Below are positions 58,872 to 64,000 of a stretch of 64,000 bases of DNA, one piece after another. The notes under the pieces are model-generated. The model was not told the DNA's origin. It worked only from the letters and a program-made list of their open reading frames with translations, and did not search any database. Both the position numbers and the translations under genes were made by a program. Source of the DNA: Ochotona curzoniae (lineage: Eukaryota; Chordata; Mammalia; Lagomorpha; Ochotonidae); the NCBI RefSeq assembly GCF_017591425.1, contig NW_024467120.1, positions 5,766,001-5,830,000 on the forward strand. Reading direction: 5' to 3'. Position 1 is the stretch's first letter; each line of letters starts with the position of its first letter.

Positions 58872-60317
58872 ATATAGAACATAGTAAATAGTCATAATTA
58901 GTATGAGATAATTTAAAGGATTCAATGAAAAGATAAAATTAAGATAACGTTATAATGATACAAAAATGCTTGAAATCTATGTATTTTTTGCATACTTATT
59001 CATGAAATTTTTGTAGAGCACTTGTATTTAAAGGCTTGATTAGAATTACAGCTATAGTTATTCTTCCTGCTTATTTATAAAGTGTTTTTAATATGCATAG
59101 ATCAATAAGCTCTTGACTCAGCTTTTTTGGTTTTGTGGCTATTACAAAAAAAAAGACTGTGAATATAAAATAATAAGCACATGATTTTGGTCATAAGGAC
59201 TATAAAGTATAACAGACAATTATGCAGTTGATCGCACAGAAATATTTAAAATGAAATGTAAAATGTGGCACATGCCAAAAAGTAGTGGCCCAAACTGCAA
59301 CTGAAATATTTTCCACAAGGCATCCAGTGCAGTTTTCATTAAATGGTACTTTCTTGTTCATAGATTATGAACTATTTGTTGGAAAACAAAACAGAAAAAG
59401 AGACATAGGTAGTAATTGGCAAAAGCTAGAGGATACAGATACTGATGATCCAGTCATGAGATTTCCTGGTATTCCTCTTACCCATACTCTGGAATGAATC
59501 ATAAAAATTAGTACGGCTTAGTAGAGAAAATTTCAGATGATTGTAATGGTTTTGAGAGTGGTCATCTTCCAAATAGAAGGATATTTTAGAAAAGGAAGTT
59601 TTCCGACAGATGAATTGTAAAATGTTCCACTACGCTTTGTTTTCAAACTCTTTGCAAGATATCATAGCTCTTCTCATGGAAGCACACATAGTTGCTGGTC
59701 CTCCAACCCTGGGAAATTGGTTCACTGTTGCTTCCATTGGTCAAAAGGATGCAAGAAATATGCTCCAGTTCAAGAATATGTCAACAATTCCATTGCTTTC
59801 CAGCAAATTGCCACCACCATAAGACCAAGCAAAACCAGAGCATACAGAATGTGACCTGGCTAATCTAGCTTTCCTGAAGGAGACCCGAAACATAGGGAAC
59901 AATGTAGCTCAGAACAGGTGTTCTGCTAACACAAGCCAACGAGTGATCCTACAGCAAGCTCACCAGGCCAGCACAGCAAATTCATTGACCCAAGGATTCA
60001 TGAGAAACAAACAAAAAAAAAGAGCTTGTGATTTTTAAGTCTGTTAAGTTTAAGGGTAATGTGTTGCACATTAACAACTAAATCACCTTAAGTAACATTC
60101 AGATTTCTCTGAATAAATGGATGAATGACAAAGGGTAACCCATGTTTCTTTAAAAAGTAAGTCTGAAAATCCATGCCTTGATGATAGGGATGTTGTTACA
60201 CAGATCTACATTACACAGGGGTATATTTCAAAACCTGGGAAAACCATGGCCCTGCACAGTTAAAATAGATGCAGTTTCACACTTGAATAAAGATAGTTTT
60301 AAAACAAAGTTTCTGAA
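58872..60317 (+). other. Intergenic; possible processed-pseudogene remnant at about 59270-60060
   Basis: Two consecutive plus-strand open segments, 59285-59497 and 59610-59822, are followed by an A-rich run at 60010-60020. That layout could be a decayed processed copy, but I do not recognise the protein. Confidence 0.25.
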
Positions 60318-60592
60318 TAGGCATTTACTGTAGTGATTAAGATGTCATTTGGAATGGCTGCATTATTCAGGTGTCTAAGTTAGAATCTCTTACTACTGCA
60401 TGCTAGGAGGTGGCAGGTAATGACTCGAGTAGCCGAGTCCCTATTCTTCTGTAAGTTGATTTTCCAATTCCTAGCTTCAAATTCATCAAGTGTTACTGTT
60501 GGAAGTATTTGGGGAGTGAACTAGCAGAAGGGATCTCTCTCTTTCTCTCCTTTTATAAAATAATAAACAAATAAAAAAAAAGATTTTTCAGT
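60318..60592 (+). mobile_element. Old CSINE
   Basis: 'aggcatttactgtagtgattaagatgtcatttggaatggctgcatt', 'tactgcatgctaggaggtggcaggtaatgactcgagtag' and 'gtatttggggagtgaactagcagaagggatctctctctttctctcc' keep the older-subfamily order. Confidence 0.72.
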
Positions 60593-62851
60593 TTCTTACC
60601 CCAATTCTAGTATCAGTCCCATTTAGAATATAACACACACCCTATCTGTTATTTGGGAAATAATTATCTTGAAACAAGAGGAGTCTGTGGAATTATCATC
60701 TAACTAGGTAAATTAATGTCTTGAGGTCTTTTAATTTAAATTGACACTGCCTTTCTTTTTTCTAAAAGATGAGTTTTGTTTAAAAGGAAGATCCACAACA
60801 AGTACAAGCTCCCTTTTGATTGGGAAGATAATACAACATGGGACAACAACGAAGCATCCAATTGCAAACTAGCTATCTAGACCTGTGAACTCCTGAATGT
60901 CTAACGAGGGATGTATCCTGGGTAACTTGGATACCAGGGATTTAAGAGAGAGCTAAGGAACAACCCAATTCTTGGTAACTCCTTTGATCTTCATCAAATG
61001 TGAAAAATGAAAAAAACTAACATTAAATCATGTGTTTGATCAAGCTGGGAGATAGCAGAAAACATTCTAGAAAAAAAAAAAGAACTTTGTGTCAGACATA
61101 TTGAGTTAGGTATCTGTATAATCTCTAGCTGGAGATTTCCAGGAGACTGATGGTCACTGAAGCTTGGGATTTTAATAAAAGTCAAGGGCTCTGCTGGGAG
61201 TAGGAATGTGGAGAGAGTTTTGGAGATAAAAGAGAAGAAAAAGCTTACAATGCTTTATAGTGATTATAGTCTTATTTTTCATTAATTTCCCTGGTCAAAG
61301 CAAAGTGAAGGACTTGAGGAGAGCTTAGTACTGATATAAACGATCAGGCTATATATGCACCAGCATAAAATCCAGTGAAGAAGGAAACCCAAGATGGAAT
61401 AAGAACGCTTGACTTACATAACCTCCAAGGAGATTGAATTCGACTAAGAGGATAATCCAGTGACAGTGTTTACTTATGAGCCAAAGAACATTCCCACTCA
61501 CTGATTCCATCTCCAAAGGCCTGCAGTGATCTGTGCTGGTCTAAACCTTTTCCAAGAGCAGAGATCTCAGTCCGTGTCTCTCACAGGAATAGCAGGAACC
61601 CAAGTAACTTTAACATCTACTTCTGGATCCAAGAAGCTAAAATCAGAACAGAGCTTGAACTCAAGCCTAAACAGGATCAAACTCTCTCAAGGAGTGACTT
61701 AGCCAGCATACCAAGTACCTGCCCCTCAATGTTGATTTTGGAAAACATAAATTTGGGCAATACAGGAGAGATTCAGATTGTTGTCTAACCGAGAGACCAT
61801 GCATAGTCTCCTACTTGAAGTCTGACAATGAGAACTTTAAAGAAGGTATCTGAAAGTTCAGGAAAGAGAATGGGCAACGTTGAAGGCTTGCCCTGCAGCT
61901 TTAGGAGTCCTGAAAAAGTGAAAGCCCCATTATGTAGCACTGCCTAATTTCCTTGACAACATTGATGGGTGACCCAGAAGTAATAATTGACTAGTTCACT
62001 GAGAAGGAATTTTACACTTAATGTAGTACAAATACAAGAGGAAAATTTTCATATGACCTTTTGTATTTGAAATTCATCAAGTATTTATTGATAAGGTTTC
62101 TGAATACTGTAAAACAAGGATATAAATTTTGAAACTTTTTGGCAACTTTTGGTTCAAGAGGAAGTAGCTGGTTGGTACCTGCTGAGGATCCAAGAAGGAT
62201 TAGTGCTGCTGAACAATTTTCAGGATGCTTACCTTGGCTGGATAGAGGGCTTTGTACCTATAGAAGGACGTCTAAGTATGTTACAAACTGTAGAGCTTTG
62301 AAAATCATGCTAATGACTAATAGTGTATGAGGAGAATAACCAGCCCCACCTCGTTTCCCGCTTACTCAGGCACCGGGGCCATGGAAGAAGCAGAAACGAA
62401 GATATGGGGAGACCAAAAGCAGATGGCATATTTTCAATCTGCCATTGCTACGCAAGCCAAACAACAGGAGCAGGGAAGAGAAGAGGAAAAAGGTAGGAGT
62501 GGGAATCAAAAACCTGGACCAAATGAAAATCTATAGCTGAGATCTTGTTTCTAAATGTCATTATATCGTAATGTTAACGGTAGCAATTTGAAAGCATGCA
62601 CTCCTACACCAGAAAGTGTCTTACTCTGGATTTCATTGTATTTACACCAAACCAACTATTTACTCCGTTTAGGTCCTCTCATTGCAAAATAGTTATAGTT
62701 ATGTAGAATTTAGCACATTAAGATCATTGTTTTCAAGACATATTTGCTAAGCGCTAACAGATACTTGGTTACCACTGAGACAGGAAGTTTTTGTGATATA
62801 CTGTATTCTATAGCTACTTCAAGTTCTCTGTATTTCTTACCTCTGTGTTAG
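60593..62851. other. Intergenic apart from the SINE at 61490-61732
   Basis: Unique-looking AT-rich DNA with no ORF above 70 codons of interest and no further repeat recognised. Confidence 0.45.
61490..61732 (-). mobile_element. Old CSINE, minus strand
   Basis: 'attcccactcactgattccatctccaaaggcctgcagtgat', 'gtgtctctcacaggaatagcaggaacccaagtaactt', 'cttgaactcaagcctaaacaggatc' and 'gtgacttagccagcataccaagtacctgcccc' follow the old subfamily in antisense. Confidence 0.65.
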
Positions 62852-63008
62852 CGATCTGGAAGAAGCTCCTCACTCCTCCCATTGGACTGACTCAGCTCTG
62901 GCCACGTGGCCACTTGGGTAGTGAACCAGCAGATGGGAGAGCTTTCTCTCTGTCTCTCCTCCTCTCTGTAAACCTGACTTCCCAATAAAATAAATAAATC
63001 TTTAAAAA
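62852..63008 (+). mobile_element. 5'-truncated CSINE
   Basis: Only the 3' half remains, from 'gatctggaagaagctcctcac' to 'cttcccaataaaataaataaatctttaaaaaa'. No duplication identified. Confidence 0.85.
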
Positions 63009-63224
63009 AGGATTATATGTGTGGACATCACACACACATACAGAAGACAATTTTCTAAGACTGAGATCACAACACAATTTGGTTATTACGTTGAGTGTAT
63101 ATTGTATGAGAAATTGTATGAGGAAGGCGTAGCCTGAGGTCTTATTTTCCTAAATATATGTATGTAAATATAAATAATACATAATTATAAATATAAGTGT
63201 ACACCTATTTATATACAAATCTGT

Positions 63225-64000
63225 TGATCTGATATTTTGTGTGAAGGTTGCTTTATATCAAAGAGAACATATATTTGTCCATTGGGAATTAGCTTATTTT
63301 ATTGAACGTAGTGTTCCCTATTTGTGACTATTTTGTTACAAATTATAGAATTTGATTGTTTTAAATGGCTGTGTAGTATCCAATGGGCATCTGGGTTACT
63401 TCATATGCCCAGTATGAGCATTGTGCTACTATAAATATCGAATTCTGGGCCACTTTCTTATATGCAGATTTCATTTCATTTGGATATATTCCCCAGGAGT
63501 GGAATAGCTAGATCATATGGTGGATTGGTTTCTATAGTGGCTTCCATAATGACTGCACTAGCCTATCCTTCCACCAACAGTGGCATAGGATATCTTTTTC
63601 CCCACATCCACATCAGAAAGTGTTGTTATTAGATTTCTAAATGTAGGCCATTCTCACCGGAGTTAGGTGGAAACTAAATGTGGTTTTATTTGTATTTCCC
63701 TGATAGCTATGGAACCTGAGCATTTTTTCCATGTCTATTAGTCATTTGAATTTGATCTTTTGAAAAAAATACCTGCTCATTTCCTTTGCCCATTTCTTCA
63801 GAGGGTTCTTCATTTTACTTTCATTAAGTTGCCAAAGCTCTTGCAAATCCTGGATGTTAGCCCCCTGTCTGTTGTACAGTGTGCAAAGATTTTCTCCCAT
63901 TGTGCTGGTTGCTTCATTGTTACATTGATCATTTCCTTTGCTCTGAAGAAACTTCTTAGTTTGATGTACTGCCATTACTTATTTGGCTTTGACTACCTGT
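63225..64000 (-). mobile_element. L1 ORF2 3' end, minus strand, continuing past the window
   Basis: The plus strand carries the antisense ORF2 order 'ttgttacaaattatagaatttg', 'tggatatattccccaggagtggaatagctagatcatatgg', 'cataatgactgcactagcc..tccaccaacagtg', 'catccacatcagaaagtg' and 'ttgtatttccctgatagctatgg'. Minus-strand 63742-63975 still encodes a recognisable ORF2 C-terminal region piece (around NPLKKWAKEMSRYF). It is younger than the other L1 fragments, but frames are broken downstream. Confidence 0.82.

Overview
This 64 kb window is mammalian nuclear DNA. It is AT-rich, contains one convincing protein gene, and otherwise consists of repeat-dense intergenic sequence. The organism is a lagomorph. 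More than 30 copies of a tRNA-derived SINE of the lagomorph C-repeat (CSINE) type are scattered on both strands, recognisable by the core words 'gggatcccatatggg', 'ggttctaatcc', 'gggaaagcagt', 'gatcttcc' and an 'aataaaaataaataaatctt' tail. The dominant subfamily differs from the forms I associate with rabbit, so I lean towards a pika (Ochotona). That species call is inference.

Layout. Positions 1-20100 are intergenic: CSINEs, MIR relics, a LTR-like relic, microsatellites and a few AT-rich repeat-free blocks that could be conserved non-coding DNA. Positions 20147-23045 hold a compact gene with a testis-type promoter (CRE, inverted CCAAT and TATA), a probable 5'UTR intron, and a single-exon 670-codon ORF. 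The ORF encodes a Ser/Thr kinase resembling the sperm motility kinase (SMOK) branch of the CAMK-like family. Its catalytic residues are intact. Its long C-terminal tail is built from two kinds of tandem repeat and ends in a basic helix followed by a Cys-Cys pair. A young CSINE with a perfect 14-bp target-site duplication sits about 250 bp past the stop codon.

Positions 23400-64000 are again intergenic. They contain a roughly 600-bp polypurine tract, a well-preserved solo LTR with inverted termini and a 4-bp target-site duplication, several old L1 fragments, a twin-primed (5'-inverted) L1 with a young CSINE nested in it, and many more CSINEs. An L1 ORF2 3' end runs off the right edge on the minus strand.

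I found no rRNA, tRNA or CRISPR feature and no second convincing coding gene. The strongest subject for follow-up is the kinase gene: its intact domain, rapidly evolving tail and CRE/TATA promoter suggest a spermatid-expressed kinase. Repeat subfamily names are from memory and need RepeatMasker to confirm.
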